A stretch of DNA of 64,000 nucleotides from Motiliproteus sp036961355. GTDB taxonomy: Bacteria > Pseudomonadota > Gammaproteobacteria > Pseudomonadales > Balneatricaceae. Shown one piece after another: positions 35,963-45,164 of the stretch; the first letter of the stretch is position 1, and each line of letters opens with the position of its first letter. Position numbers and translations under genes: made by a program. The notes under the pieces are model-generated. The model was not told where the DNA came from. It searched no databases and saw only the letters and a program-made list of their open reading frames with translations. The stretch spans positions 1 to 64,000 of the forward strand of contig JBALVL010000007.1 in the NCBI GenBank assembly GCA_036961355.1, read 5' to 3'.

Positions 35963-36544
35963 TTGTCTACAGGAAGCGATGCACCAACTGATAAGCAGTT
36001 GGTAGAACGGGTGCAGCAAGGCGATAAACGCGCTTTTGATCTGTTGGTGAAGAAATACCAACACAAGATTATTGGCTTGATCGGTCGCTATGTTTATGAC
36101 CACCACGAGGCGATGGATGTGTCGCAGGAGGCTTTTATCAAAGCCTATCGCGCACTGCCTAATTTTCGGGGTGAAAGTGCTTTTTATACCTGGATGTACC
36201 GAATAGCGATCAATACGGCTAAGAATCACTTGGTCTCTAAAGGGCGTCGACCGCCTGATGTTGATGTCACTGTGGATGATGCTCAATACCATGATCATGC
36301 GGTGCTGCACGAGATAGAAACACCAGAAAACCATCTATTAAAGCAAGAATTGGAGAAGATGGTGTATCAAGCGATGGATCGATTGCCAGAAGATTTACGC
36401 ATGGCCTTAACCCTGCGCGAGTTTGAAGGGATGAGTTATGAAGACATTGCACAGGTGATGGACTGTCCGGTTGGAACAGTACGGTCACGCATTTTTCGAG
36501 CGCGAGAAGCGGTCGATAAAGTTGTTGCACCGATGATGGGTTAA
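35963..36544 (+). CDS. rpoE: Extracytoplasmic-stress sigma factor E (AlgU/RpoE)
   Basis: This 193-residue ECF sigma factor has region 2 (about residues 20-90, KYQHKIIGLIGRYV and QEAFIKAYRAL) and region 4 (about residues 130-185, LPEDLRMALTLREFEGMSYEDIAQVM). It is strongly like AlgU. No ATG is available: the TTG at 35963 gives the expected length, but AAAGG is only two bases away, so GGGG at 35950 may serve instead. It is followed by its anti-sigma gene and rseC, mucD. Confidence 0.94.
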   Translation: MSTGSDAPTDKQLVERVQQGDKRAFDLLVKKYQHKIIGLIGRYVYDHHEAMDVSQEAFIKAYRALPNFRGESAFYTWMYRIAINTAKNHLVSKGRRPPDVDVTVDDAQYHDHAVLHEIETPENHLLKQELEKMVYQAMDRLPEDLRMALTLREFEGMSYEDIAQVMDCPVGTVRSRIFRAREAVDKVVAPMMG

Positions 36545-36633
36545 GCTGCTTTTGCTCATCGATTTAGATGAGTGTTTGCGGATAATCGTTTGAACATAAA
36601 TTTTTGGCACTAGCCCTCCAATAGAGGTGGCAA

Positions 36634-37443
36634 ATGAGCGATAGAATTAAACAGTCTCTATCTGCATTGATGGACGATGAAGCGGGTGAGTTTGAGCTGC
36701 GTAAGACGCTTGAGCAGCTGGACTCGACATCGGCGCAAGCATGGTCTCGCTATCATGTGGCGAGATCGGCATTAAAGGGTGATGCACCATCGCAGCCGCA
36801 GTTGGATATCAGTGCTGCCGTGATGGCTGAGTTGGAGCAGGAACCCAGTTATCAGATGACACCGCAGAAACCGGCTTCCAGTCGGTTCCAGTGGCGACCT
36901 CTGGGTAGTGTCGCGATAGCCGCCTCGGTGACGATGATGATTATCTTTGGTGCGCAAACGTATCAAAGTGAGACGCCGATGGGCTCTGCGCAACCGCAGA
37001 TTGTATTAGCGGCGCCGACCCCTGCCAATCCGAACCTGCTACCCGCTCAATATGGTGAGCGCGCCGTTGTTGCTCCTTCGCTGCAGCAGGCTGATGTTAT
37101 TCGGTTGTCTTCGTCGATGTCTTACTACATCGATCAACATCATGCCCTGACAAGTCAGCGATCAAGGCAGTGGCAGGCAGGGTGGTTGCCTAAAGGATTT
37201 AAAGAGGTTGAACATGATCGCCTCAGTGACTCCGAAGTAATTTTATATTCGAACAATCGCACCACGATCTCAGTCTCGGTACAGCCTTACACAACTAAGA
37301 AAGCGAGCCCAGGGACCACTCAGTCCGGGGAAACTGTAGCCGTTGGCAAGCAGGTTGGTGACCAGTTCGTCACCGTTGTTGGAGATGTGCCGTTCATGTT
37401 AGCCGATCGTATCGCGTCTTCTGTTGCGTTAAGAACGCCGTGA
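36634..37443 (+). CDS. rseA: Anti-sigma E factor: RseA N-terminus fused to RseB C-terminal domain
   Basis: In this 269-residue protein, residues 1-75 form an RseA/MucA sigma-binding domain (LSALMDDEAGEFELRKTL, SRYHVARSAL). One membrane segment follows (about residues 88-108). Residues 165-265 match the C-terminal domain of the periplasmic regulator RseB/MucB: GWLPKGFKEV, ILYSNN-T-SVSVQP, VTVVGDVP and ADRIASSV line up with the E. coli RseB tail. No separate rseB exists; rseC starts 5 bp later. The lipid-sensing N-terminal domain of RseB is missing. The protein would hold sigma E at the membrane. Confidence 0.85.
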   Translation: MSDRIKQSLSALMDDEAGEFELRKTLEQLDSTSAQAWSRYHVARSALKGDAPSQPQLDISAAVMAELEQEPSYQMTPQKPASSRFQWRPLGSVAIAASVTMMIIFGAQTYQSETPMGSAQPQIVLAAPTPANPNLLPAQYGERAVVAPSLQQADVIRLSSSMSYYIDQHHALTSQRSRQWQAGWLPKGFKEVEHDRLSDSEVILYSNNRTTISVSVQPYTTKKASPGTTQSGETVAVGKQVGDQFVTVVGDVPFMLADRIASSVALRTP

Positions 37444-37447
37444 TCTG

Positions 37448-37885
37448 ATGCTGACAGAGAATGGCTTGGTTGTGGATGTTGGCCCCGATGGGGTGCGGGT
37501 TGAAACGGTTCGCCAAAATGCCTGTTCAGGATGCCGTTCTCAGGCCGGCTGCGGACAGAAAATGTTAGCTGAGATCGGGCAGGGGCAGCGTTTTGAAATC
37601 AGTGCTGCCAACCCGTCGCAGTTGATTTTACAGCTGGGTGATAGGGTTGAGTTAGGTATCGAAGAGGCCTCTTTTCTGCAGGCCTCAGCCATGGTTTATC
37701 TAGTACCTTTGCTTGGGCTGATTATCGCCGCAATACTGACGGATACTCTGGGTGCAGCAGAACCGTGGGTGATTAGTGCTGGTGTGTCGGGTCTGTTGCT
37801 GGGGTTTGGGGTGGTTCGCTGGTGGACTGCGCGAGGCCAGTCGTGCCGGTATGTACCGCAAATCTTGAGAGTGATACGGCTGTGA
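37448..37885 (+). CDS. rseC: SoxR-reducing system protein RseC/MucC
   Basis: This 145-residue inner-membrane protein has the cysteine cluster CSGCRSQAGCG (about residues 26-36) and two membrane segments (about residues 80-120). Family members modulate sigma E activity positively and take part in reducing SoxR. It sits 5 bp after the fused anti-sigma gene. Confidence 0.9.
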   Translation: MLTENGLVVDVGPDGVRVETVRQNACSGCRSQAGCGQKMLAEIGQGQRFEISAANPSQLILQLGDRVELGIEEASFLQASAMVYLVPLLGLIIAAILTDTLGAAEPWVISAGVSGLLLGFGVVRWWTARGQSCRYVPQILRVIRL

Positions 37886-38032
37886 TGCTGTTTCACGTGC
37901 TCGAGATTACTTGCAGTTGAACTTTGTTTATCAACTTATTGTCGTTTAGTTATTACTGAAAATTTATTCTTTTCAATCCGAGATGACACAATTCCTACTG
38001 TGTAAATCCAAAGCTTTTGTCTGGGGTATTCG

Positions 38033-39472
38033 ATGAAATTGATCGCTGGCGGTAACTTAAAGTCTTCTCGTTGCTCAGGTTTTTTTGCCTTATGTTGTAC
38101 GTTTTTGTTGTTGAACAGTGTTCACGCAGCGGCTGAGTTGCCTGACTTTACTGAACTCGTGGAGCAAGCGTCGCCTGCGATCGTCAATATAAGCTCAGTA
38201 CGCCATGCCTCCAAGGAGCCCTCTTCAAAGCTGCCGCCGGGGCAGGAGCAATTACCAGAGATCTTTAAGCACTTCTTTGGTGACAGAGGCTTTGGTGGTG
38301 AGCCGGATCAGCGTCGTCGGAATCATCCGCAATCTTTGGGTTCCGGGTTCATTATTTCAGACGATGGTTACGTGCTGACTAATAATCATGTGGTGCAGGA
38401 TGCCGACAGTATTCTGGTACGTTTAAGCGATCGCCGTGAGTTGGAGGCGGTGTTGGTTGGTGCGGACCCGCGATCCGATCTGGCGTTGTTGAAAATTGAA
38501 GCGGACGATTTGCCGGTGGTAAAGCTGGGTAATTCGGATGAACTCAAAGTCGGAGAGTGGGTGCTGGCGATCGGCTCGCCTTTCGGGTTTGATCATAGTG
38601 TTACCGCGGGCATTGTGAGTGCGACAGGTCGCAGTCTGGCCAACGAAAACTACGTCCCTTTCATTCAGACAGATGTGGCGATTAATCCCGGTAATTCGGG
38701 TGGTCCATTGTTCAATCTGGATGGCGAAGTGGTCGGTATTAACTCGCAGATCTATACCCGTTCGGGTGGTTTTATGGGGTTGTCGTTCGCCATTCCTGTG
38801 ACGATGGCGCTGGATGTGGTCGAGCAGCTGAAAACCAATGGTCACGTAGCGCGGGGCTGGTTGGGTGTGATTATTCAGGAAGTTAACCGGGAGCTGGCCG
38901 AATCTTTCGGGTTGGACCGTCCGATGGGTGCGCTGGTGGCGAAAGTGTTGCCAGGCAGTCCTGCAGAAGCGGCTAAATTGAAAGAGGGTGACATTATTGT
39001 CGGCTTTGATGGTCGTTCGGTGGACCGTTCCGCCGAGTTGCCGCAGCTGGTTGGTCGGGTGGTTCCGGGCAAAACTGTAACACTCCAGTTGATTCGTGAT
39101 GGCAAAAAGAAAGAGCTGAAATTGACAGTCGGTGTGTTACCCGATGAGGGTCAGATGAGCAAAACGGCAGCACCACCGGTGGCGCCTGCAGAAGATAACT
39201 TGCTTAAGGTGAAAGTGGCTGCGCTGGAGAAAGACCGGGCGCAGCAATGGAATCTTGAGGGTGGTGTGGTGATTAGGGCTGTGGCCTCAGGACCTGGGGC
39301 CGAGGCAGGCTTGATCGTCGGCGATGTGATTACCATGCTTAACGGCCGCGCGATTGAAGGTGTGGATGATTTTGTCGAGGTGGTGGATCAGTTGCCGCTC
39401 GATAAAGCGGTACCAATGCGCATTGTTCGACGCGGAAGTCCACTGTTCTTGCCGCTGAAAGTCAAACCTTAA
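38033..39472 (+). CDS. mucD: Periplasmic serine protease MucD (DegP-like)
   Basis: This 479-residue HtrA-family protease has a signal peptide (about residues 1-33), the catalytic triad His119 (NNHVV), Asp149 (RSDLALL) and Ser222 (NPGNSGGP), and two PDZ domains (about residues 280-370 and 395-475). It degrades misfolded envelope proteins and in pseudomonads restrains AlgU. A GAACTT at 37919 could be part of a separate sigma E promoter, but its -10 is poor. A strong terminator follows. Confidence 0.94.
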   Translation: MKLIAGGNLKSSRCSGFFALCCTFLLLNSVHAAAELPDFTELVEQASPAIVNISSVRHASKEPSSKLPPGQEQLPEIFKHFFGDRGFGGEPDQRRRNHPQSLGSGFIISDDGYVLTNNHVVQDADSILVRLSDRRELEAVLVGADPRSDLALLKIEADDLPVVKLGNSDELKVGEWVLAIGSPFGFDHSVTAGIVSATGRSLANENYVPFIQTDVAINPGNSGGPLFNLDGEVVGINSQIYTRSGGFMGLSFAIPVTMALDVVEQLKTNGHVARGWLGVIIQEVNRELAESFGLDRPMGALVAKVLPGSPAEAAKLKEGDIIVGFDGRSVDRSAELPQLVGRVVPGKTVTLQLIRDGKKKELKLTVGVLPDEGQMSKTAAPPVAPAEDNLLKVKVAALEKDRAQQWNLEGGVVIRAVASGPGAEAGLIVGDVITMLNGRAIEGVDDFVEVVDQLPLDKAVPMRIVRRGSPLFLPLKVKP

Positions 39473-39481
39473 AAAGTTTCC

Positions 39482-39506
39482 AAAGGGCGCGAAAGCGCCC
39501 TTTTTT
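39482..39506 (+). terminator. Intrinsic terminator after mucD
   Basis: GGGCGC-GAAA-GCGCCC followed by TTTTTT: a perfect GNRA-loop hairpin 10 bp after the mucD stop. It separates the sigma E operon from lepA-lepB. Confidence 0.95.
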
Positions 39507-39621
39507 GTGGCCGATAGGGATGTGCTGACGATGTGATGTTGAATGGCTCTATGGTCGAAAATGAGCTAGAATTGCGCGCTTTATTTTCCAGCTCGTTACG
39601 AGCGTTTATGGTGCTACTGCT

Positions 39622-41421
39622 TTGAGTGACCTTAGTCATATCCGGAACTTTTCTATCATCGCCCATATCGACCATGGCAAATCGACCCTGGCTGATCGCT
39701 TTATCCAGACCTGCGGAGGTCTGAGTGAGCGCGAGATGGAGAAGCAAGTGCTTGATTCGATGGATATCGAACGTGAGCGCGGCATCACCATCAAGGCTCA
39801 AAGCGTTACCCTTGATTATCAGGCTCGCGACGGGAAAATCTACCAGCTTAACTTTATCGATACCCCCGGCCACGTCGATTTCTCCTACGAAGTATCGCGC
39901 TCGCTGGCCGCCTGTGAGGGTGCATTGTTGGTCGTTGATGCAGCGCAGGGTGTCGAAGCGCAGTCAGTAGCAAACTGTTATACCGCTATCGAACAGGGGC
40001 TGGAAGTGATGCCCGTGTTGAATAAGATGGACCTGCCACAAGCGGAGCCGGATCGGGTCAAGCAGGAGATTGAAGAGGTTATCGGTATTGACGCTCAGGA
40101 CGCTGTGGCTGTTAGCGCCAAGAGTGGCATGGGGGTCGAGGATGCACTGGAACAGTTGATCGAACTGATACCGGCTCCAGAGGGTGACATCGACGCACCG
40201 CTGCAAGCGTTGATAATCGATTCCTGGTTTGATAACTATCTTGGCGTCGTGTCGCTGGTACGGGTCAAACAGGGCACGCTTCGCAAAAAAGACAAAATTT
40301 TGGTCAAATCGACGATGCAAAGCTATCAAGTCGATGATGTGGGTGTATTTACGCCCAAGCGGCTCTCAACCGGTGTGCTTAAAGCGGGTGAGGTGGGTTA
40401 CATCGTCGCCGGCATCAAAGAGATCCTGGGCGCTCCTGTGGGTGATACCCTGACGTTGGCGAAAACGCCTGATGTTGGCATGTTGCCAGGTTTTAAAAAG
40501 ATACAGCCGCAGGTTTACGCCGGCCTGTTTCCAGTTAGCTCCGATGATTACGAAGATTTTCGTGATGCCCTCAGCAAGCTGACGCTCAACGATGCATCGC
40601 TGTTTTTTGAGCCAGAGAGTTCCGATGCGCTGGGCTTTGGTTTCCGTTGTGGTTTCCTTGGCTTGCTGCATATGGAGATCATCCAGGAACGGCTTGAGCG
40701 TGAGTACGATCTTGATCTGATTACGACAGCGCCGACGGTAATCTACGAGGTTGAACTCAATAACGGCGAAGTCATCACTGTCGATAGTCCATCAAAGTTA
40801 CCTGACTTCGGCTCGATCAATGAGATGCGAGAACCCATCGTTCAAGCCAATATGTTGGTACCCAAAGAGTATCTGGGACCGGTCATTACGTTATGCATCG
40901 CAAAACGGGGTATCCAGAAAGATCTGCAATACACGGCTACTCAGGTATCGCTGACGTATGAGTTGCCGATGAGCGAAGTGGTGATGGACTTCTTCGATAA
41001 GCTTAAATCGGTCAGTCGTGGTTATGCATCGCTCGATTACAGTTTTATCCGGTTCGAACCGGCTAACTTGTTGCGCTTGGATATTCTGATCAACAGTGAG
41101 CGGGTTGATGCGCTGGCGGTGATTATGCATCGGGATAATGCACAATACCGTGGCCGGATGTTATGCGACAAGATGAAGGAACTGATTCCACGGCAGATGT
41201 TTGATGTCGCGATTCAGGCGGCGATCGGCGGTAAAATTATCGCCCGAACGACCATCAAAGCATTACGCAAGAACGTTACGGCCAAGTGTTATGGCGGCGA
41301 TATCAGCCGTAAGAAAAAGCTGCTGCAAAAGCAGAAAGAAGGAAAGAAACGGATGAAGCAGGTCGGCAGTGTTGAAGTGCCGCAGGATGCCTTCCTGGCT
41401 GTTTTAAAAATGGATAATTAA
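39622..41421 (+). CDS. lepA: Elongation factor 4 (LepA)
   Basis: This 599-residue translational GTPase can back-translocate ribosomes and aids initiation and assembly. G motifs are AHIDHGKST, RERGITI, DTPGHVDF and NKMDLP; the LepA-specific C-terminal domain includes KAKGK-like QKEGKKRMKQVG. The start is TTG at 39622, with only a weak ribosome-binding site. lepB follows after 41 bp. Confidence 0.96.
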   Translation: MSDLSHIRNFSIIAHIDHGKSTLADRFIQTCGGLSEREMEKQVLDSMDIERERGITIKAQSVTLDYQARDGKIYQLNFIDTPGHVDFSYEVSRSLAACEGALLVVDAAQGVEAQSVANCYTAIEQGLEVMPVLNKMDLPQAEPDRVKQEIEEVIGIDAQDAVAVSAKSGMGVEDALEQLIELIPAPEGDIDAPLQALIIDSWFDNYLGVVSLVRVKQGTLRKKDKILVKSTMQSYQVDDVGVFTPKRLSTGVLKAGEVGYIVAGIKEILGAPVGDTLTLAKTPDVGMLPGFKKIQPQVYAGLFPVSSDDYEDFRDALSKLTLNDASLFFEPESSDALGFGFRCGFLGLLHMEIIQERLEREYDLDLITTAPTVIYEVELNNGEVITVDSPSKLPDFGSINEMREPIVQANMLVPKEYLGPVITLCIAKRGIQKDLQYTATQVSLTYELPMSEVVMDFFDKLKSVSRGYASLDYSFIRFEPANLLRLDILINSERVDALAVIMHRDNAQYRGRMLCDKMKELIPRQMFDVAIQAAIGGKIIARTTIKALRKNVTAKCYGGDISRKKKLLQKQKEGKKRMKQVGSVEVPQDAFLAVLKMDN

Positions 41422-41462
41422 CGACCGTGCAAGCAAGCGCGTGAGTTGGAACGGATAAGTAA

Positions 41463-42275
41463 ATGGATATTGATTTTTCTCTGGTGCTGGTCGTCGCTGT
41501 TGCGGTGACGGGTGTAGTCTGGATGTTTGATGCAATCGTATTGGCCCCCCGTCGTAAGGCGCTGGTGGTCACCGCTCAGGATCAGGCACAGCTTCCTCTG
41601 GATTCCAAAGTACAGGCCAAGGTTGCACAAGAACCGATATTGGTCGAATACGCCAAATCGTTCTTTCCGGTATTGGCGCTGGTCTTAGTACTGCGCTCTT
41701 TCCTGATCGAGCCTTTTCAGATCCCTTCAGGTTCGATGTTGCCGACGCTACAGATTGGTGACTTTATCCTGGTCAATAAATACCATTACGGACTTCGCTT
41801 ACCGGTTGCCGGCACGAAGGTGCTGCCGTTGAATGACCCGCAGCGTGGCGATGTGATGGTGTTTAAATACCCCAATGATCCGCGGATTAACTACATCAAG
41901 CGGGTTGTTGGGTTGCCGGGAGATGAGCTCAGTTATAGCAACAAGCGTTTGACGATAAATGGCACACCGGTATCGTTAGAACTAATGGCAGAACTTCCCG
42001 ATGGCCGCAGTATGAAGCGGTTGCTGGTTGAGCAGCTGGGTGAGGTTGAGCACCAGATCTATAACGATCTGACCATGCCGCGTCCGGCTCGGCGTTGGAC
42101 TGTTCCTGCGGGGCAGTATTTTATGGTGGGTGATAACCGGGACAACAGTAACGATAGTCGTTTCTGGGGTTTTGTTCCCGATGAACTGATCGTTGGTAAA
42201 GCGTTTGCGATCTGGATGCACTGGCCCAATTGGGGCAGTATTCCGAGTTTCAAAAATAACGGTTTGATTAAGTAA
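41463..42275 (+). CDS. lepB: Signal peptidase I
   Basis: This 270-residue protease removes signal peptides at the periplasmic face. There are two N-terminal membrane segments (about residues 4-26 and 65-80), the catalytic Ser91 in PSGSMLPT, the general base Lys145 in NYIKRVVG, and the box GDNRDNSNDSR near residue 222. It lies in the standard lepA-lepB-rnc-era order. Confidence 0.96.
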   Translation: MDIDFSLVLVVAVAVTGVVWMFDAIVLAPRRKALVVTAQDQAQLPLDSKVQAKVAQEPILVEYAKSFFPVLALVLVLRSFLIEPFQIPSGSMLPTLQIGDFILVNKYHYGLRLPVAGTKVLPLNDPQRGDVMVFKYPNDPRINYIKRVVGLPGDELSYSNKRLTINGTPVSLELMAELPDGRSMKRLLVEQLGEVEHQIYNDLTMPRPARRWTVPAGQYFMVGDNRDNSNDSRFWGFVPDELIVGKAFAIWMHWPNWGSIPSFKNNGLIK

Positions 42276-42329
42276 AAGCAGTCCTGCCATAAAGGGATTG
42301 TGGCAGAGACACTTACAGGAGTACGTGTG

Positions 42330-42710
42330 ATGAAAAACTATAAGTGCCGCCAAGGCGGATGGTCTTTTTCGGGATTGCTGGTGGTATTGGTGGTCGTCGG
42401 CATTTTTGTCGCGGTTGGCTTTAAATTGGTTCCGGCCTACACCGATCATGAAACGCTCAAGTCGATAATGCAGAGCACGATCTCTGATCAAGCGTTGCTG
42501 TCAAAGAGCAAGCGAGAGATAAAGGCTGGTATTGGTAAGAAAACCAGAATGAACAATATGCGTGATATTCCTAAGGATTACGTCAAAATCACCAAAGAGA
42601 AAGGAGAGGTGTTTTTGAATATCGATTATGAGATTCGAATACCCATTTTCGCCAATGTTGATGCAGTGGTCAGTTTTAAAGAGCAATATGTAGGTCGTGA
42701 ACTTGAATGA
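42330..42710 (+). CDS. DUF4845 membrane protein
   Basis: This 126-residue protein has one N-terminal membrane segment (about residues 13-33) and a small periplasmic domain, typical of the DUF4845 protein found between lepB and rnc in many proteobacteria. Its function is unknown. A GTG at 42300 is in frame, but the ATG at 42330 has AGGAG at proper distance. The end overlaps the rnc start. Confidence 0.85.
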   Translation: MKNYKCRQGGWSFSGLLVVLVVVGIFVAVGFKLVPAYTDHETLKSIMQSTISDQALLSKSKREIKAGIGKKTRMNNMRDIPKDYVKITKEKGEVFLNIDYEIRIPIFANVDAVVSFKEQYVGRELE

Positions 42711-43410
42711 TATGATCGCGAAATTGGGGCGCCGCCTTGGCTACCAGTTCATTGATGACAAGCTTGCCGAGCTGGCCTTGACGCACCGCAGCTGTGGCGC
42801 CAGAAACAACGAACGGTTGGAGTTTTTGGGCGACTCGATTCTTAATTTCGTCATCGCTGACGATCTGTTTGACCGTTTTCCGACGGCCAAAGAGGGACAG
42901 CTGAGCCGCCTGCGTGCCCGTTTAGTCAAAGGGGTTACCTTGGCAGAGCTGGCAGAGGAGATGGCGCTGAAGGAGTTTCTAAAACTCGGTGCCGGTGAAC
43001 TCAAGAGTGGTGGCTTCAATCGCCAATCTATCCAGGCCGATATGGTCGAGGCATTGATCGGTGCGATCTACCAAGATTCCGGTTTTGAACCTTGTCGTGA
43101 AAGGATTCTGGCTTGGTATAACAGTCGCCTTGAAAACCTTAATCTGGATGACACGCAGAAAGACCCCAAAACCCGACTGCAGGAATTTTTACAGTCGCGT
43201 AAGCATGCACTACCTATCTACCACTTAATTCGAGTGGAGGGTGAAGCACACGAGCAAACCTTCTATATTGAGTGTGAAGTCGCAACGCAAGAACAGCGAT
43301 GCGCCGGTCAAGGCCGTAGTCGCCGCATCGCTGAGCAGCAATCGGCGTCGGCAGCACTGGTCGCGGTGGGAGCCGAAACGGCTACCAAATCAGAATCCGG
43401 GAAAAATTGA
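42697..43410 (+). CDS. rnc: Ribonuclease III
   Basis: This 237-residue double-strand-specific endonuclease processes rRNA and mRNAs. The catalytic signature NERLEFLGDS is at about residues 37-46, the second acidic site is in ADMVEALIGAIYQD, and the dsRNA-binding domain is at about residues 160-228. The start is GTG 42697 or ATG 42712; neither has a strong ribosome-binding site, and translation may be coupled to the overlapping upstream gene. Confidence 0.96.
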   Translation: MNLNDMIAKLGRRLGYQFIDDKLAELALTHRSCGARNNERLEFLGDSILNFVIADDLFDRFPTAKEGQLSRLRARLVKGVTLAELAEEMALKEFLKLGAGELKSGGFNRQSIQADMVEALIGAIYQDSGFEPCRERILAWYNSRLENLNLDDTQKDPKTRLQEFLQSRKHALPIYHLIRVEGEAHEQTFYIECEVATQEQRCAGQGRSRRIAEQQSASAALVAVGAETATKSESGKN

Positions 43411-44318
43411 TGTTAGAACAACCTACCACCGGCCGTTGTGGCTATGTCGCCATTGTCGGTCGTCCTAATGTTGGCAAATCGACCCTGATGAACCGGATTC
43501 TGGGGCAGAAACTCAGTATCACCTCGCGTAAACCGCAGACCACCCGGCACCAGATTCTGGGTATTAAGACCGAAGCTGATGTGCAGGTGATCTACGTCGA
43601 TACTCCCGGCTTGCATAAAGACGGTGGTAAGGCGATCAATCGCTATATGAACCGTGCCGCCAGTTCGGCGCTGCGTGATGTTGATATCGTGATATTTATT
43701 GTCGATCGCAACCGCTGGACCGATGAAGATCAAGCGGTGTTGGAGAAACTCAGGTACAGCAAGCTACCGGTGATCCTGGCGGTTAATAAAGTCGACCGGA
43801 TGGAAGATAAGCAGGCGTTGTTACCTCAACTGCAGCAGATGGCTGGGTTGATGGATTTTGCCGAAGTGGTGCCGTTGTCTGCCAAATTGGGTTACAACGT
43901 CGAGCAACTGGAGCAACAGGTGATTAGCCGCTTACCCGAGGGTATTCACTTCTTTCCTGAAGAGCAGATCACCGATCGTAGCTCGCGCTTTCTGGCTGCC
44001 GAATTGGTGCGCGAGAAGATCATGCGCCAGCTGGGTGATGAGTTGCCGTACCAGATCACCGTTGAGATCGAAGAGTTTAGCCACGAGAACGGTGTGCTGC
44101 ACATCGGTGCCTTGATACTGGTCGAGCGTGATGGTCAGAAGAGAATTTTGATCGGGAATAAGGGCGATCGGATCAAACTGATTGGCCAGGAAGCGCGGAT
44201 CGATATGGAGCGGCTGTTCGACTCTAAAGTGATGCTCAAGTTATGGGTCAAGGTTAAAAGCGGCTGGTCCGACGACGAACGCGCGCTACGAACACTCGGT
44301 TATGACGATATCGGCTGA
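43410..44318 (+). CDS. era: GTPase Era
   Basis: This 302-residue GTPase acts in 16S rRNA maturation. G motifs are GRPNVGKST, DTPGLH and NKVDR; the C-terminal KH domain carries the VERDGQKRILIGNKG motif. The ATG overlaps the rnc stop (TGATG), giving translational coupling; recO in turn overlaps era by 17 bp. Confidence 0.96.
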   Translation: MLEQPTTGRCGYVAIVGRPNVGKSTLMNRILGQKLSITSRKPQTTRHQILGIKTEADVQVIYVDTPGLHKDGGKAINRYMNRAASSALRDVDIVIFIVDRNRWTDEDQAVLEKLRYSKLPVILAVNKVDRMEDKQALLPQLQQMAGLMDFAEVVPLSAKLGYNVEQLEQQVISRLPEGIHFFPEEQITDRSSRFLAAELVREKIMRQLGDELPYQITVEIEEFSHENGVLHIGALILVERDGQKRILIGNKGDRIKLIGQEARIDMERLFDSKVMLKLWVKVKSGWSDDERALRTLGYDDIG

Positions 44319-45057
44319 CCGTGCCGAACGGCAACTGAGCTACGTCCTTCATAGCCGCCCTTACCGTGAAACCAGTGCGCTGGTCGACTATTTTAGTCGT
44401 GATTCCGGCGTCATTAGGGCTGTCGCCAAAGGGGTTCGAAGTGCCAAGTCCCGGCAACGTCACCTGACTCAGCCGTTTCAACTCTTAGAGCTCAACTGGC
44501 GAGGCCGCAACGATCTCAAGACGTTGCTTGGCGGCGAGCTAGCCGAGAGCAGTACTCTACTGCAGGGGCGCAGCCTCTGGTGTGGCCTCTATCTCAATGA
44601 GCTGACCCTGCGGTTGGTGCCGCAGGGTGATGCCTTCCCTAAACTATTTGCTTACTATCAATTGGCTTTACAACGGTTATCCGATCCTGACGAGCAGGAG
44701 CCGGTATTACGTATTTATGAAAGGAAGCTGTTGCAGCAACTGGGGTTGGGGGTCGACTTTGAACGTTCGGTGACGTCGGCTGAGATCGCGCCGCAGTCAA
44801 ACTACCGTTTTGACCCGCAGCAGGGTTTCATCGAACAGCCAGTCGCTGCCGACTATAACGACCCCCTGCAGGGACGTTTTTATTACCTTGGTAGCTTGAT
44901 TTTAGCCGTAGCTGCCGATGACTACCGTTTGGCGGAAGTGCGGCGCGGCGCCAAACGGTTGATGCGCCAAGCGCTATCGCCTTATCTGGGTGGCCGGCCA
45001 TTGAATAGCCGGGAATTATTTTTGGGAACGCCGGTTTCTGATAGCACTGTTCTTTGA
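44302..45057 (+). CDS. recO: DNA repair protein RecO
   Basis: This 251-residue protein loads RecA with RecR. The N-terminal OB-fold begins LSYVLHSRPYRETSALVDYFSRD, followed by a helical domain. The zinc-type cysteines of some RecO proteins are absent, as in E. coli. It overlaps era. The usual following gene pdxJ is missing here; acpS comes next after 107 bp. Confidence 0.93.
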   Translation: MTISADRAERQLSYVLHSRPYRETSALVDYFSRDSGVIRAVAKGVRSAKSRQRHLTQPFQLLELNWRGRNDLKTLLGGELAESSTLLQGRSLWCGLYLNELTLRLVPQGDAFPKLFAYYQLALQRLSDPDEQEPVLRIYERKLLQQLGLGVDFERSVTSAEIAPQSNYRFDPQQGFIEQPVAADYNDPLQGRFYYLGSLILAVAADDYRLAEVRRGAKRLMRQALSPYLGGRPLNSRELFLGTPVSDSTVL

Positions 45058-45164
45058 GAGCAGGGGTTTCGAACGGCAAGAGTGAGTGCTGATCAAGTGT
45101 TTTTCCATCTACCGTATTTGCCTCGGGAATATACAAGCGGCTTCATGGTCATTGGAGTGTTGAA

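Noticed and set aside
37919..37945. Second sigma E promoter (GAACTT) before mucD.
   Set aside because: At spacings of 16-17 bp the -10 region does not match TCNNA, so the site is not convincing.
45058..45164. Expected pdxJ gene between recO and acpS.
   Set aside because: The 107-bp gap is too short and shows no remnant; the gene is simply located elsewhere or lost in this lineage.
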